Origin: Diphasiastrum complanatum | Lineage: Eukaryota > Streptophyta > Lycopodiopsida > Lycopodiales > Lycopodiaceae | Assembly (NCBI GenBank): GCA_029204225.1 | Contig: MU832176.1 | Location: 1 to 64,000, forward strand | Length of the DNA: 64,000 nucleotides | Direction: 5' to 3' | Shown here: positions 11,995 to 24,088 of the stretch, piece after piece | How positions within the stretch are numbered: position 1 is the stretch's first letter | How the letters are laid out: each line of letters opens with the position of its first letter | Program-made: the position numbers and the translations under genes | Notes under the pieces: model-generated | What the model saw: the letters and a program-made list of their open reading frames with translations, nothing else | What the model was told of the DNA's origin: nothing | The model's database searches: none

Positions 11995-13210
11995 CTAGAC
12001 TATGCTTGAAACATTTTTCCATCTCTCTGGATCATTAAGGTTCACTTTCCATTGCTTACTCCAACAATTTTGGTAGCATTCCTTTTCTAACATGTTTCCT
12101 CTAAAACATGGGCCCCACCATTGCACCAATATTTTCATGTAGTTATTGGATCTCTTATCTGTTTCAACCTGTGATAATGTGACTCCCAACCAAATAGGAT
12201 ACATCGCATCTTCTTCATTGCCATTTTCGTCATCTGATGGTGGTCAAATCTTAACAAAATTTCTTTTATGAACATCTACTTGAGGCCTGAATGCTTCCAC
12301 TAGTCTCCCGCATGTTGGTCCGCAATAATGTTCTTCTATTTCATTAGCATCTGAATTTGCATCATTTTCAAGAATAGTAGAATCTCTCCAACGAGTATTA
12401 GGCCAAAAACCATCTTGGTACTCCTCATATTGTTTGCTATTCATGAGAGCGCGAATTTGTCTCCAGTAGGTAATCACAGGAGTGATGAACATTGTAAATT
12501 CAAATGGGTTCAATGGATTTTGAAGATGTCCCTCCAATCCCAGTATTTCAAGTACCTATGAATTCTGCCATTGATCATGTCTCTTTCTTTGAGAAAAGGA
12601 AACAATGGTAGTGCTTTAGGACTTTCAGTTGGCAGAAGAGAATGCCCATATTCATCAACCTTCCATATTTGAATGCCTTTCCAAGGAATCCACTCATTTG
12701 CATTTGGGTGCATCATGTACTGCATGATTGGAATGCCATCTTTCACAAAGAAACGAAATTGCAAGGATTTCGAGTGGCCCACAAGTCTTTGTTCTTTGTC
12801 ACAAAGAAGACCTTCAATAGATGACTTAAAATTAGGCACTTCTTGCACCAAATAAGGCACCGGATGTTTTTTTGTGCAATTTCGAAAGCACTCCATTAAA
12901 TGTGACAAACACACTTTGTTCTTACACATTCAGAAAAATTTCCAAACATGCCATCCACATCTTCATGAGTGTGACCCACCATCAAAAATTCCAACTGCAC
13001 CATCTCAAATACTCCTACAGCCGTGAGGAAAGAGAAAAAGCAAAAACGTATCTGTCTCTTTTTTTCTTTGAATAGCTTATTTCTCTCAGTCTCTACCTTG
13101 GTAGATTTGAGTTGCAACTTAATATTTGTGCAAGTGTCACACTTAGAGAATGTGCTAGTTTGTGACAAGCTCGCATGCTTATAATGTGTCTTCCAATATT
13201 ATAATGAATC
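11995..13210 (-). pseudogene. DUF7869-like transposon-associated protein, broken
   Basis: Reading the minus strand downwards gives WKTHYKHASLSQTSTFSKCD, then TCTNIKLQL, then FEMVQLEFLMVGHTHEDVDG and MFGNFSECV, then HLMECFRNC...VPYLVQEVPNF, WIPWKGIQIW, YWRQIRALM and finally a C-terminal PIWLGVTLSQVE with ILVQWWGP. The CDxC module followed by a hydrophobic strand and VGHTHEDVD is the signature I associate with the DUF7869 family, which I recall as common near mobile elements and of unknown activity. The reading moves between frames near 12900, 12525 and 12240, and a TAA lies upstream near 13198, so it is a pseudogene. The N-terminal part is missing. Confidence 0.6.
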
Positions 13211-13429
13211 TACAATGATGATGTTTCTCCAATTTTGAAATTAAAAAAGAGGGTTTTAAAGAGGCAAACAAGATTCTACAAACATTCAGCATCGATTCTT
13301 GAACATATTAAGCATAACTTTACTTTTGAGCATCATAATCATTTGATACTAAAAACATGCATCATTATGCTCCTAGACATTCTTCATTGAAAAAATAAGA
13401 AGTCAATTCAAGTTTTTCTTTCTAAAGAA

Positions 13430-16375
13430 ATACCCAAGAACGATTTCAAGGAAAATAGACCTTCCGGACCAGAAATTGGTTGGAATCAGTTCATACATGT
13501 CGGAATGTCGAACAGAAGGTGGCCTTAGGTTTGTGTGGCAACATCGAGGTAAACATGGAGGAACAATCTAGGCCTTGGACGATTATGTGAGAATAGAAGA
13601 ACGGCCATCAAAGTTCGGACCCAATAAGGGCTTCTAGGAAACTAGGCTGTAGGGCCAATAATTGGTTGGAATCAATTGATACATGTCAGAACGTCATACA
13701 AAAGGTGGCCACAGGTTCATGTGTCCGATACAAACCCAAGGGACTCTCTACTGTTCAATTTTGACTTCGTTTTTCCAGAAACACACTTTGTGCCGAAAAT
13801 GACACTGTTAGGGCATATTGAATGGACTAGTTTTTCACCTTCGCAAATATTGGTCCAATATCGCTGAACAGAGTCTGTTTTTCCAACTGTTTGTTTCATC
13901 AAGTGGGCAATATTGAGCAAACTTATTAGAAAAAACTATGCCTTGAAAAACTATGTACAAACATAGAAACAACCATGCAAATTCTGGACACAAGAATAGT
14001 TTATGGACAAATCAGCCTTTTGTATAGGAAATTGGTCAGAATCAGTTGACACTTGCTGGAATGTCGGGATAGAAGTGGGCCACAGATTTGTGTGTCCGAT
14101 ACGAATCCAAGAGACCTTATGTTGCTCAATTTTGGCTTCGTTTTTCTGAAAACAAAGTTCGTACCGAAAAGGACACTATTAGAGCAAAATAAATGTCCTG
14201 GTTTTTCAGCTTCTTGAATACAGGCCCAAAAACGTCGAATGAGCTGTTTTTCCCAGCTGTTTGTTTTCATTCGTGGGCAACGTCGAGGCAACCCACAGAA
14301 ACAATCTAGCCATTAGACAACTCATCACCAATAGAGTTACGACTATGCAAATTACAAACCCAAGAACGACTTCAAGAAAAATAGGCCTTTGGAACTAGAA
14401 ATTGGTTGTTACATGCCGGAACGTTAGATGGAAGGTGACCACATGTTCGTCTGTCTGATATGAACTCAAGGGACCCTTTGCTGCGCAATTCTGACTTTGT
14501 TTATCCGAAAACACACTTTGTGCTAGGAAAGTACGCTATTACAGCATAGGAAATGGACTAGCTTTTAGCCTTCCTGAATACTTTAGGAATTGAACGGTTC
14601 TGCACAAACATAATAATGGTTATGTGAATGTCAAACCCAAGAAAGGCTTTTTAAAAACTAGGCACGTCAGACCATGATTAGGTTGAAATCAGTTGATACA
14701 TGCCAAAATGTCGAACGAAAGGTGGCTATAGGTTTGTGTGTGTGATGCGAACCCAAGGGACTCTCTGCTATTCAATTTATTCTTTGTTTGTTTGGAAAAG
14801 TACTTCGTGCCAAAAAATATTCTATTATGGCATAAGAAATGGACTAGTTTTCCACCTTCCCTAATACTAGTCCAGTATCGCCAAACAGAGTAGGTTGTCC
14901 CAGCCGTTTGTTTCGTCCAGGAGGCAACGTCAAGGCCAACCCGCAGAAACAATTTAGACCTTGAACGATTATGTACAAACAGATAAACATCTATGCAAAG
15001 TCCATACCCAAGAAGGGCTTTTGGAAAACTAGACAAGTTGTTGGTCGAAATTAGTTGGTACATGTCGGAACATCAAATGGAAGGTGGCCACAAGTGTGCC
15101 AAGGATTTAAGGGTCGGTTTTCTCAACCATTTGTTTCCGCCAGTGGGCAACGTCGAAGGGAACCCACATGAACAATCTAGGACTTAAACGGTTCATGGAC
15201 ACTAGGACTTAAACGGTTCATGGAAATGGCTATGCAAATCATAGACTCAAGAACAGCTTCATGGAAACTAGACCTGTCGGACCAAGAATTATTTGGAATA
15301 CGTTGATACATGCCGAAAAGTCAGATAAAATGTGGCCACAGATTCATCTGTCTGATACGAACTCAAAGGACATTCTGTTGCTCAATTCCGACTTCGTTTG
15401 TCTGGAATCACGCTTCATGCCAGAAAGGACACTATTAGGGCATAGGTGACGACGGACTAGTTTTCCACCTTTGGGAATACTGGTCCATGAATGCCGAACA
15501 GAGTCGGTTCTCCTAGCCATTTGTTTTGGCCAGGGAGAAACTTTGAGGCGAACCCGTAGGAACAATCTAGGCCTTGAACGAATCATACGAACAAAGAAAT
15601 GGTCTTGCAAAGATCATACCCAAGAAGGGCTTCTAGGAAACTTGGCCTTTCGAACCATGAAATGGTCGGAATCAGTTGATACCTACCGAAATGTTGAACG
15701 GAAGGTGGCCACAGGTTCGTGTGTCCACACAAACCCAAGGGACCCTCTGTTGCTCAATTCTGGCTTCAGTTTCCCATGAACATGTTCGTGTGTCCAATAC
15801 AAATCCAAGAGACCCTATACTGCTCAATTCCAGTTTCATTTGCCCGAAAATACACTTTGTGCTAGGAAAGTATGCTCTTAAGGCATATGAAATGAACCAG
15901 TTTTTCACCTTCCCTACTATTGGTCTAGTATCGCCGAACGGAGTCGGTTGCCCCAACTGTTTGCTTCGTCAAGTGGGCAACTTTGAGACCAACCCCTAGG
16001 AACAATTTTGACCTTAAATAGTTATGTACGAATAGAGAGACAACTATGTAATCTCGAGACAGAAGAAAGGTTTTTGGAAAAATAGGCCTGTAGGACCATG
16101 AATTGGTCGGAATTAGTTGATACATACCGAAACGTCGGACGGAAGGTGGCCCCATGTTCGATTGTCTGATATGAACCCAAGGATCCCTCTACTGCACAAT
16201 TCCAGCTTCGTTTGCTCATAAACATGTTTCTTTCTTAAAAGGACACTATAAGGGAATAGGAAATGGACCCCCTTTTCACCTTCCCGAATACTAGTTCAGT
16301 ATCGCCAAACAGAGTTCTAGGCCAACCCCCAAGAACAATCTAGGCATTGAACGGTTTAAGGCGGACATGGAAACG
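13430..16375 (+). repeat. About 370-bp degenerate tandem satellite (array 1)
   Basis: About eight degenerate units lie head to tail. The phrase near AATTGGTCGGAATCAGTTGA recurs at about 13474, 13660, 14029, 14398, 14677, 15043, 15286, 15660 and 16100, with full-length spacing of 369-374 bp and some shortened units. Other shared landmarks are GGTGGCCACAGGTTCGTGTG, GACACTATTAGGGCATA and CAACGTCGAGGC. Short open frames share fragments such as SDTNPRD and LLGH because the repeat is shared. No intact protein is encoded. The same family appears inverted at 24960-26390. Confidence 0.88.
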
Positions 16376-17240
16376 ACCATTCTGAATGATAAATCCTCTA
16401 GATGGGTTTGATCATCTCCAAGCGAAGGGCCTCATGTTAGCTTAATTCTCATTAACTCACATAAAACACTAAGCGAATGATCACCTTACCCTTCAAATAA
16501 CAAGAAACATATGTCCTCAAGTTATGATGGAGCAAGAATTAGAATAATCATTTCCAAACAGAAAATTTAATGATGAGTAGTTTGGAATAATTATTCCCAA
16601 ACAATAGTCGTCCATATGTCTATATCCATTGACTAGTATATGTGCACCAAATAAATCCAATAACTACAAATAGTTTCCTACATAATATGGGAATATGGAT
16701 AATATAGTCTGGAAAGGCTTGCACCCTAACCGGGTTTCCTACGTAATATTGGAATATGGATAATATAGTCTGGAAAGGCTTGCACCCTAACCTCAGATCA
16801 ATGACACTTAAAGTAAATTGCAACACAATCAAAGCCCTCCCTTTCTATTATGACTCACCAATCCCTCAACACCATTCTCAGTTGTCAATTGCATTCGGGG
16901 AGGGGAAGGGAGGGCAATTCTTTATAAATACCCAAAGCGCGAGGCAAATATATATATAATAAGCCAAAACCCACAACTACTTACTAGGCAATCGATTGTA
17001 TTTTAGTTACATTATCAGTTTTCTCTGAGAGGAGCACAGACTGCTCCCTCTCAACATCAATTGCAAATGGTTGTGCTTCACAACCTCGGTCCTATGTCCA
17101 CACCCTATGTATCACAAGGTGCAACTGCTTTGGATATGAATTGATTTCATCCCATGACTTGTCTATAACATCTAGACAATAGCAATATCAAGGAATATAT
17201 ATAGATGAAGTGGCTTTGCCCATGGATCCTCCATCATGAT
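16376..17240. other. Non-coding stretch with a 60-bp tandem duplication and a TATA-like box
   Basis: A segment of about 57 bp (GGAATATGGATAATATAGTC core) is repeated at about 16676-16731 and 16737-16793. A TATA-like TATAAATA lies at about 16922-16929, upstream of a GA-rich hairpin-like segment (GAGGAGC...GCTCCCTC, about 17030). A motif resembling a reversed tRNA-Met primer site (ATGATACCAAT) is at about 17237-17247. These could be parts of an LTR, but no matching second copy or coding region was seen. Confidence 0.35.
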
Positions 17241-17249
17241 ACCAATCCC

Positions 17250-18600
17250 AGACCTGCAAGGAGGGCATAATCTTGCATACAAAAGAGTCTTATGCTAGCA
17301 AACAAATTGAAATTACAATACTCAAGCTTGACCCATAGATTTAGCACTATTACAAGCCACAAGCTTGTGTGGAGGCATTTCAAAAAGTAGGATGGAGAGA
17401 AATGAAGGATGAGTACAATTCCACTGTGAAAATGAAACTTGAAAGGTACTGGAAGCTCCAAAAGAAAAGAAAGCGGTTGGTATGGGGTGGATTGGATATG
17501 GTTGAGCTTGAACAAGAGCGCCTACAAGGTGAATTGGATAATTAGCCCACAACTACGTTTAAGAGTAGAAAACGTTTAGATAAAGTAAACGGAGTGTGTT
17601 AAATCGTCTTGCTTTATGAAGTTTCAGTCGGTAACATACCTTTGCTTTGAGTACGATAATGCTCGGTTCGAGTATGAACCAAAATGTAGAAGGTAATAGG
17701 CCATAGTTAGAGATGACGCTACATTATCACATGCACCGAATAATAGTTTAGTATTGTATAGTGAGACTTGGAAACGTAAAAAACGTTCTTTGAGACTATT
17801 AGTTCATTGTAAAAATAGAGAGTAAAGCCAATTCTTAGAGGTGAGCCATCAAAATTCCTTTTATCCATTGTTGGATAATAGAAGGTATGAGAGTGAGAAA
17901 CAACCATTATTAATAGAAGACATATGCTTTCTGTCCATGTCCATCGTTGGACAACAAGCCTACGAACCATTAAACCTTCAGAGCAAAACAATGTAGGTGA
18001 ACCTATTGTCCATCACTGGGCAGTAGTGTGTATTTTCATTTATAGTGTCCAAAAAACTGAAAGGATGGAGCTTGCTGAATAAAGAGCCCATCTATCTTGC
18101 AAAACCATCATCAAAAGTGAAGATATCATGCTAGTTGTCCATAGCTGGACAAAAGCATACATCAGAGTTTTAGTTTGAAGTTAAAAATCTGCTACAAAGT
18201 AGCTATTCCATCGCTGCCCTCTGCAAGCGAAGAGGCATTCATACATATGAAAGATGGCAAGTAAACAATTGCTACCTACTAAACCAATTTGAAGCGATGT
18301 AGTAGAGCGCATCATGTTTATCGCTGATAGGCAGAAAACACCTGTTCAATCTACACAATATTGGAATTGCTGGACTTATATCCATCATATCAAAAAAGAC
18401 TCATACAAAGTTATGAACATGATTTAGCCATAGCTAGTGGTTGAACAAAAAAGTATGATCAAAACCCAGGAGCATAGAAAATGGGCTAGAATGCCAAAGT
18501 AATGGAGAGTTGCTTACCTTATGATAGTATGTTGTCAAATCCGGAACTGGTAGGGCGCTCTTGCTGTATGTGAGAAAGAAGCAAACTCTTCTCAATTATG
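17250..18600. other. Non-coding stretch with spaced TCCA..TGGA palindromes
   Basis: No protein family is recognised. Short palindromes of the form GTCCATNNNTGGACA occur at about 17867, 17938, 18007 and 18139 in otherwise unrelated sequence. Looser copies (CCATCGCTGCC, TATCGCTGATA) occur at about 18208 and 18320. Confidence 0.5.
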
Positions 18601-18900
18601 TGAGGGAAGATCCTCGAAACTGCAAGCTTTTATAGTGTTATGTAGAGTAGTTTCCCGGAAGGTAATGAGGGAGGGAAAATCAATTTCCCTCCAGTTAGGA
18701 TTTTGAGTTTTAAATTTTGTAGAGTTTAAAAAAAAAAAACAAACAAACCAAAGAGGGAAAAATCCTTTAGTTAAAAAGGACCATTTATGCATGAGAGGGT
18801 TACTTTGAATTATAACCTTGTGTTTTTGAGGAGGCGATAGTGCGTCTGTTGTCCACTTGTTTAGTAGCAAAGCAGGGCAAGTATAAACGTAGAGGCATCC

Positions 18901-18902
<2 letters not shown>

Positions 18903-18983
<81 letters not shown>
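18903..18983. repeat. (GA)n microsatellite
   Basis: A GA run of about 81 bp followed by a G run. Adjacent minus-strand open frames are Ser-Leu artefacts. The flank 18985-19500 has no recognisable gene. Confidence 0.95.
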
Positions 18984-18985
<2 letters not shown>

Positions 18986-19501
18986 GAAGGGGGGGGGTTT
19001 GGAGAGCGACAAAGGGATCTCAGATGGATAAAGAGAGACAGAGAGAAAGAAAGAAAGAAGTAAAGCTTATTAATGTCTTCTGATGTCAAAAAGCATATAA
19101 GATAGAGTGGTACATCTCAAGTGTGTAGTAACATGGGAGCATGGTAACTCCATAAAACAACTAAAGAAATACAATCTGAAATACATAATGTCTATCAAAC
19201 TACAAGAACTAAACCCAAAAAAAAAAAAATATCCAAGAGATAGAACTATATGTGATATCAATTGAGGCTACTGAAGAACGTGTGTGAGACGAGGCCCAGA
19301 GGATGATACTGCGGTAGAAGATGGATGCTAATGTCGTATGTGTCGTCTCTGAGGACACTGACTCTAACGAGTATGGAGTTGAAGACAAACTCTCCTGGTA
19401 AGCGTAGGTGCATGAGCAGTGGTAATACTTGAGGTCAAGCACTATCTCTGGTCACGATGGGTTAGGTCAGTATCTATATCATCATCTTAATCTTAATCTG
19501 C

Positions 19502-19900
19502 TCATGGATGATGATTGGAGAAAAAGTCCGTGACCTGAGGCTGTGTATCCCTATCCATTGGAAACTGGGCTCTCCACAGCCAGGACATCTCATATACCAT
19601 AAGGGCAACACATCTAGGATCCACATAAGCGATGAGAGAGCATAAAGTGGGTGCATCCCTGAAAAGGCAATGATAGCGCCCACAAATCTCATAGTAGATC
19701 GAACATCTAAAGAGGAAATGCTCCTCTGACTCAATCTCTCCCAAGGAACATATCCGACATAGTCTGCCCTCACGTGGAGTACCGTCATAACGACCGGTCT
19801 CAATAGCAAGTTGGTGGAAAGAAACCCGAAACGGTCCAAGTGTAAACCGCAAACAGTGTGAGAGTCCATAATCCAGGTAGTGTGTACACAGCTTGGAAAC
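19502..19900 (-). pseudogene. LINE-type ORF2 C-terminal zinc-knuckle fragment
   Basis: The minus strand reads FRVSFHQLAIETGRYDGTPR, then CRICSLGEIESEEHFLFRC (about 19759-19700), YYEICGRYHCLF and ALMVYEMSW. A basic strand followed by CxxC...E.E.HFLF.C matches the C-terminal zinc-binding region after the reverse transcriptase of non-LTR retrotransposons. The RT domain itself is absent. The fragment is joined directly to the truncated end of the hAT transposase at about 19905-19935, giving one continuous 330-residue open frame that mixes both. This looks like a 5'-truncated LINE remnant inserted at the hAT break. No poly-A tail or target duplication was identified with confidence. Confidence 0.65.
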
Positions 19901-19934
19901 ACATTGCAATATGTGGGCCACACTGTGAATGGGC

Positions 19935-21931
19935 CGGATGCAGTATGTGGGCCACACTGTGAATGGGCCGGTGAAACTTATCCCAGCGTCGCTGCCACAA
20001 GCGCCTGATAGGCTCCAACCTATGGACCAAACCACGTGGAGGCAACAGCTACATACCATCGTGTTGCGGCAGCAAGACGAAACAGATTGCGAAATGGAAG
20101 TAAGGATGGTGAGATGGAAAAATTTATACCTGGCAGGGTCCAGCTCAGAATGCTGGAGAGACTTGCCTATGCGGTCCATGAACTCGTAAATGAGGCCCAT
20201 CGTGCACCCCTCGCGATCAACGAGCCTCAGAACAGAGTAAATGGGGTGCATGATGTCCATCAATTGCTGCATATCCACCCAAAAAGGCTCCATGAATAAG
20301 ATGTCATGGAAGGCCAAGCCCTCTGGGGTCGTGGACAGGTCCATGGCGGTGAACTCCGCAGAAGTGGCCATGTGCCGCAATTCACCCTTGAGCTTGTGTA
20401 GCCGCTCAAGTATGATGAACTGGTAGGCGAAGCGGCTGTGAGCGGGCTTCTTCAAGTCGAGCCTGCATTGACAAACGGAATGAGAGGCACACATGAAACG
20501 AGCAAAAAATAAAGAAGCATCTTGAACGAGCCAAAAAATAAGTAGCAGCTTACCTGCTGAATGTGCGAAAAAGGGCTGTCATGCGGCGCTTGCGTGTGAC
20601 GAAGTCCACAACCGCAAGTGCCCTCGTAAGAATCTCACTAACCCAAGGCAGGCGCCCGATGGAATGCAGGAGGAGGTCCAGTGAGTGTGTGACACATGGA
20701 GTCCAAACAATGGAGGGGTAGTCTGCCATAAGAAGCTCCCCCATACCGCGGCAGTTGGACGCATTGTCCGTCACAACCTTTCGCGATACGTTCACACAAT
20801 CAGTTCACAACTTGGAAACACATTGCAATCAATCGAAAACTACGCAAAACTATTGTATCAACATTAAGCAGTAAATGACCAAGCAACTAATGAAAGAAGA
20901 TTATACCTGGACAACGCGTTGTGGCCCGACCTCCTCTATCACTGCACGAATGATGCCGTAAATGTACTTGGCCGAATGTACTCTCCCTGCCTCGGAGGCG
21001 TTGATGCTACGCAAGAACATGGAACCGTAACAACTAGAAACAATCACGTTGATGAGTGGACGTCTGCGACGATTAGTCCACCCATCAGCCATTGTGGAAT
21101 AGCCATATCTATCCCAAGCCTCATGCAGTGCGGCCAGTCTCTCTCTAACTGATGCAACCTGGTCCTGGAGCAAAGGGCCGCGTAGTGTGTCGGCTGTGGG
21201 TGGTGTGTAGCCAGGCCCATAGACTGCAACTTTTGAGATAGCCTCTCGAAAGATGCAGGATGATGCCATGATAAAGGGGAGGTTCAGGTCATAGAACATC
21301 TGTGCTATGGTCCTGGTGGCCTCTCTGTGCTGGCCCTCTTTGAAAGATCCCGACATGGACATCTGTCTGGTGCCTCGGGATGTGGATGGCTGGGAGGATG
21401 TGGATGGACGATGCGGATCTGGAGGTGGTGGCATAGGTGCAGGTGCGGAAGCGGAGGATGTGGACGAGCCGTGCAGATCTGACGGTGATGGCAGAGGCGT
21501 AGGTGCAGCAGTGGAGGCTGTGGATCCATGCAGAGTACTGGTGGAGGGGGTACGGGTGGCTGTGGAGAAAGCGGAGGCGGAGGCGGTGGCGGGTGCAGAT
21601 GTGACGGTGGGGGCGGTGGCGCTGGGTGTACCAATGGCAGGGGCGGTGGCAGTGGGTGCACCAGTGGAAATAGAGTATGCGACATCTATGGACAGCTCGT
21701 CGGGCTCAACAACTGGCTTAGAATATGTCTCGATAATGCGAGCCCTCTTTGCAGTGGGGATGACCATACAAACGCATATCCCGTAGCGTCCCCCCGTGGG
21801 TCAGACTCGCAACCCCCCCAGATGTGCTCGAACTCGAGAGGCATTCCCTGTGAACTGCTTTCGACAAAAAAGACAATGACACTTTTTGTCGGGCATCACC
21901 TCCACCTCATCCCAAATGGGACGAGCAGCCA

Positions 21932-21932
<1 letters not shown>
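19935..21932 (-). pseudogene. hAT-superfamily transposase (BED finger + DUF659), four exons, truncated
   Basis: The ATG at 21932 opens a BED-type zinc finger (CHCLFCRKQFTGNASRVRAH, about 21880-21820). An in-frame TGA follows at 21803-21801, then a Thr/Pro/Ala-rich linker (about 21700-21380) and the DUF659 region: LPFIMASSCIFREAI, YSTMADGWTNRRRRPLINV. An intron with GTATAA donor and AG acceptor (20906-20777) joins QRVVQ to VVTDNASNC, followed by PCVTHSLDLLL. A second intron (20553-20463, GTAAGC/AG) leads to SRLDLKKPAHSRFAYQF and later LVDREGCTMGLIYEFMD. A third intron begins at 20129 (GTATAA), and exon 4 from 20004 reads RLWQRRWDKFHRPIHSVAHI. The gene stops there: the C-terminal dimerisation domain is missing, a 34-bp tandem duplication (about 19911-19972) marks the break, and a LINE scrap follows. 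The introns are canonical. The TGA and the truncation make it a pseudogene. Confidence 0.85.
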
Positions 21933-22375
<443 letters not shown>

Positions 22376-22379
22376 TTCT

Positions 22380-22645
22380 CTGCTCTCGGGCTTCTGCGGA
22401 ACAGTCCGCAGGGCCCGCGCCTTCTGTTTATTTATTTATTTTTTAATACGCGTTTGGGGCCCGGACGCGTTTTGGGCCCTGGACGCATCCGCGTTCGGAC
22501 GTTGGACGCGTCCTCTAGACGCGCCCAGCCAAAAAATAAAAAAAAGAACTAAAAAAAAAAGGACGCGTCCGACCCTGCGTCCGAGGGTCGGACGCGTCCG
22601 GGTCCGGGCGTCGGACGCGGGCATTCCGGCCCGGACCCTCATGTC
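22380..22645. repeat. GC-rich GGACGCGTCC-type repeat
   Basis: An abruptly GC-rich segment with repeated GGACGCG/CGCGTCC words in direct and palindromic forms, at about 22463, 22500, 22561, 22590 and 22613. An A-rich insert lies at about 22533-22560. The open frames across it on both strands reflect base composition and have no domain. Its composition is unlike both flanks. Confidence 0.7.
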
Positions 22646-22753
22646 TGATATGTACATATATATATGTATACACACACACACACACACATGTATATATATA
22701 GATATATTTATGTATATGTATAGATATATATATGTATATGTATAGATATATCT

Positions 22754-22769
<16 letters not shown>

Positions 22770-22838
<69 letters not shown>

Positions 22839-22880
22839 TATATCTATAGATATACATAAATATATCTATACACACACACA

Positions 22881-22976
<96 letters not shown>
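22770..22976. repeat. (TA)n and (CA)n microsatellites
   Basis: A TA run at about 22770-22832 is flanked by tatacatatat/tatagatat variants, followed by a CA run at about 22870-22976. The open frames are artefacts. Confidence 0.95.
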
Positions 22977-22979
<3 letters not shown>

Positions 22980-23003
22980 CTAGGATTGAATTTCAGTAGT
23001 TTC

Positions 23004-23068
23004 AAAAAAAAAAATTGGACCTGAAATGAACTTGAAAATGTTCATTTTAGGTCCAATTTTTTTTTTTT
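23004..23068. repeat. Short near-perfect hairpin
   Basis: ATTGGACCTGAAATGAAC, preceded by an A run, and GTTCATTTTAGGTCCAAT, followed by a T run, are reverse complements apart from one position that is still a G-U pair in RNA. The loop is 8 nt (TTGAAAAT). Including the A/T runs the stem is about 27-28 bp. It could be a tiny foldback element or a transcribed hairpin. No flanking duplication was noted. Confidence 0.85.
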
Positions 23069-23069
23069 G

Positions 23070-24037
23070 ACAAGTAAAAAGAATGTATTTTTTTTTCAGG
23101 CGAGTCTGGACAACGAATCGCGATTTTCAATGATCCCAGAATCAAGATTCGCTGCAACTATGGTATATATGTCAGAAAATTAAATATGATATTAAGATCA
23201 AATATTGTACATGTGCAATTTATATAACAACATAAGGCACAATATTACAAGCCGAATCCCGAAAACAACAAGCGATCTAATGAAAACTTTACCTTGCACA
23301 GAGAGAACGACAATTTGAGTGTCAAATCATACAATAAATCAGTCCTCAACAAAGCAAAAACTAATAATGCCATTCACTTGTACCATAGGCAGTAGTGTCC
23401 AGAATTGTACCCTCCAAAAGAATGATTATCATTGCCAGAGTACCTTAATTAAAATGCTTGAATGTTCATAATTCTCGACCTTAGGATGTTAGGTTCTAAC
23501 AGAAAAAGGCACAAAGATCATATAATCTTAACCAAAGCTCGCAGTCGTAGAGGACTAATAACTCCACATATATCATCAACCAAACCGGTGACCATCCACT
23601 TCGCATTAAACCGGATACATGCAACTGCATAAAAAATTTGCCTTCGAGACAAATAAATTATTCCGAGGGTGAGTAACATGCTGGCAAGGGACTTGCTTTT
23701 CGAGCTTGATAAAACCCATTGAGACACATGAATGAAACGTGGAAGAAGATGTCAAAGCAGAACAAGATCAAAAGGTAGAAAAAAGAATTAGGGATCAAAA
23801 GATATATCAACGGACTTTGCGATCACCTTGCTTGCTCTACTGCTCTCACTTTGTTGTTGGTATTTGGAGCAGCAGTCTATAGTCGTTAATGATTAATGAA
23901 CTTGCTTAAAAAAATGTAGATATAGTTGGAGTTTGATAATGCCTTGAATACTGCCTTTAGATGTTTCTTGTTGGATAATTGCATAAATAGTTGCCTTAGA
24001 CAGTTCGTTAGATAGTCCAATAAAAGTTGGACAGTAG

Positions 24038-24088
<51 letters not shown>

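Noticed and set aside
17226-17250. Reversed primer-site-like ATGATACCAAT as evidence of an LTR element at 16.4-17.3 kb
   Set aside because: Only part of the initiator-tRNA-Met complement is present, and no second LTR copy or coding body was found.
21307-21786. Gly/Val-rich plus-strand frame of 159 codons
   Set aside because: It is the complement of the low-complexity Thr/Pro/Ala linker of the hAT transposase. Splice sites and domains support the minus strand.
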